DNA of 64,000 nt, from NCBI GenBank assembly GCA_963763365.1, contig CAVXOE010000019.1:1-64000 (forward strand), read 5' to 3'. The position numbers and the translations under genes were made by a program. Under the pieces are notes generated by a model. The model had not been told where the DNA came from. It did not search any database and worked only from the letters and a program-made list of their open reading frames with translations. Origin of the DNA: VAZQ01 sp963763365. Its GTDB lineage: Bacteria; Pseudomonadota; Alphaproteobacteria; Rhizobiales; Xanthobacteraceae. This document shows, piece by piece, positions 63,708 through 64,000 of this stretch (position 1 is the first letter of the stretch; each line of letters starts with the position of its first letter).

Positions 63708-64000
63708 TCACTCCCTCGGCTTGATGCCCACCTGCTGCATCAGCTTGGCGGTGGAGACCACGTCCTCGCGGAAATATTTTCCGAAGTCGTCGGTGCTCAT
63801 GGTCATCGGCTCGGTGCCGACCTTGGCGAGCCGCTCCTGCACAATCGGAACCTGCAACGCCTTGCGGCTCTCGTCGTAAAGCTTGCCGATCACGTCGCGC
63901 GGCGTCTTGCCGGGGACGAAGATGCCGGTCCAGAACAGGTAGGACGAATCCTTCAACCCAAGCTCCGTGGTGGTCGGCACGTCCGGCAGCGCCAGCGCGC
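63708..64000 (-). CDS. Bug/TctC family binding protein, C-terminal part (cut by window edge)
   Basis: The frame stays open to the right edge, so the N-terminus is outside the window. C-terminal Bug sequence: DVPTTTELGLKDSSYLFWTG and PGKTPRDVIGKLYDESRKAL. Convergent with the amidohydrolase. Confidence 0.85.
   Translation of the reverse strand, partial: ALALPDVPTTTELGLKDSSYLFWTGIFVPGKTPRDVIGKLYDESRKALQVPIVQERLAKVGTEPMTMSTDDFGKYFREDVVSTAKLMQQVGIKPRE

Overview
The window looks like a chromosomal piece (high GC, dense genes, short spacers) from an alphaproteobacterium of the order Hyphomicrobiales, close to Bradyrhizobium/Rhodopseudomonas/Xanthobacteraceae. The best single marker is a split, circularly permuted tmRNA gene (16640-17030, minus) whose tag reads ANDNYAPVAQAA, which I recall as the tag type of that lineage. 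Supporting context: fumC next to SspB, DUF4169 and RHH genes; hflK-hflC-DUF2065-Do protease-serB-miaA; ilvB-ilvH-LysE-ilvC; a B12-dependent ribonucleotide reductase; and several tripartite-tricarboxylate (Bug/TctC) proteins.

Layout. 1-1230: a fold-back inverted repeat carrying two opposed copies of a C-terminal gene fragment (KAP-like NTPase?), probably an assembly or contig-end artefact. 1233-9534: UvrD/PcrA helicase (minus), a thioesterase, YcjX-YcjF, an ECF-like sigma factor and an FAD-linked oxidase. 9812-17030: AsmA-like protein, then the minus-strand block RHH, DUF4169, fumC, sspB and ssrA. 17210-21915: two half-size chromate transporters and tctB-tctA-tctC. 22030-30258: thyA-folA-hflK-hflC-DUF2065-degP, serB (minus), miaA and msrQ (minus). 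30520-36950: a chemoreceptor, then ilvB with an attenuator-type leader, ilvH, LysE and ilvC. 37040-40583: an ABC importer (ATPase, permease, binding protein) interrupted by a YbhB protein. 40584-44621: a palindromic-repeat spacer and a tandem pair of membrane sulfatase-like proteins. 44660-52683: many small genes (DoxX, DsrE, CreA, AhpD-like, GFA, ClpS, cytochrome c, YccF, ABM, ParD/ParE, YciI). 53006-57950: DUF4238 and nrdJ (minus). 58782-64000: a periplasmic molybdenum hydroxylase pair, a Bug protein, an amidohydrolase and the end of another Bug protein.

Genes acting together: branched-chain amino acid synthesis (ilvB, ilvH, ilvC, with a leader peptide containing six Ile/Leu/Val codons); dTMP/folate synthesis (thyA, folA); inner-membrane quality control (HflK/HflC with a Do protease); regulated proteolysis (ssrA, SspB, ClpS); solute uptake (Tct, ABC, Bug); and a possible catabolic cluster at the right end.

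Two cross-cutting observations matter most. (1) At least eight conserved genes are broken by one or two single-base indels, mostly +1, which points to residual long-read sequencing error rather than real pseudogenes; reconstructed lengths are given. (2) A family of GC-rich palindromic repeats is present between genes and also inside the reading frames of uvrD (two places) and nrdJ (one place), translated without breaking the frame. No CRISPR array, prophage or insertion sequence was seen. No clear new multi-gene system stands out; the best candidates for novelty are the sulfatase-like twin pair and the in-frame palindromes.
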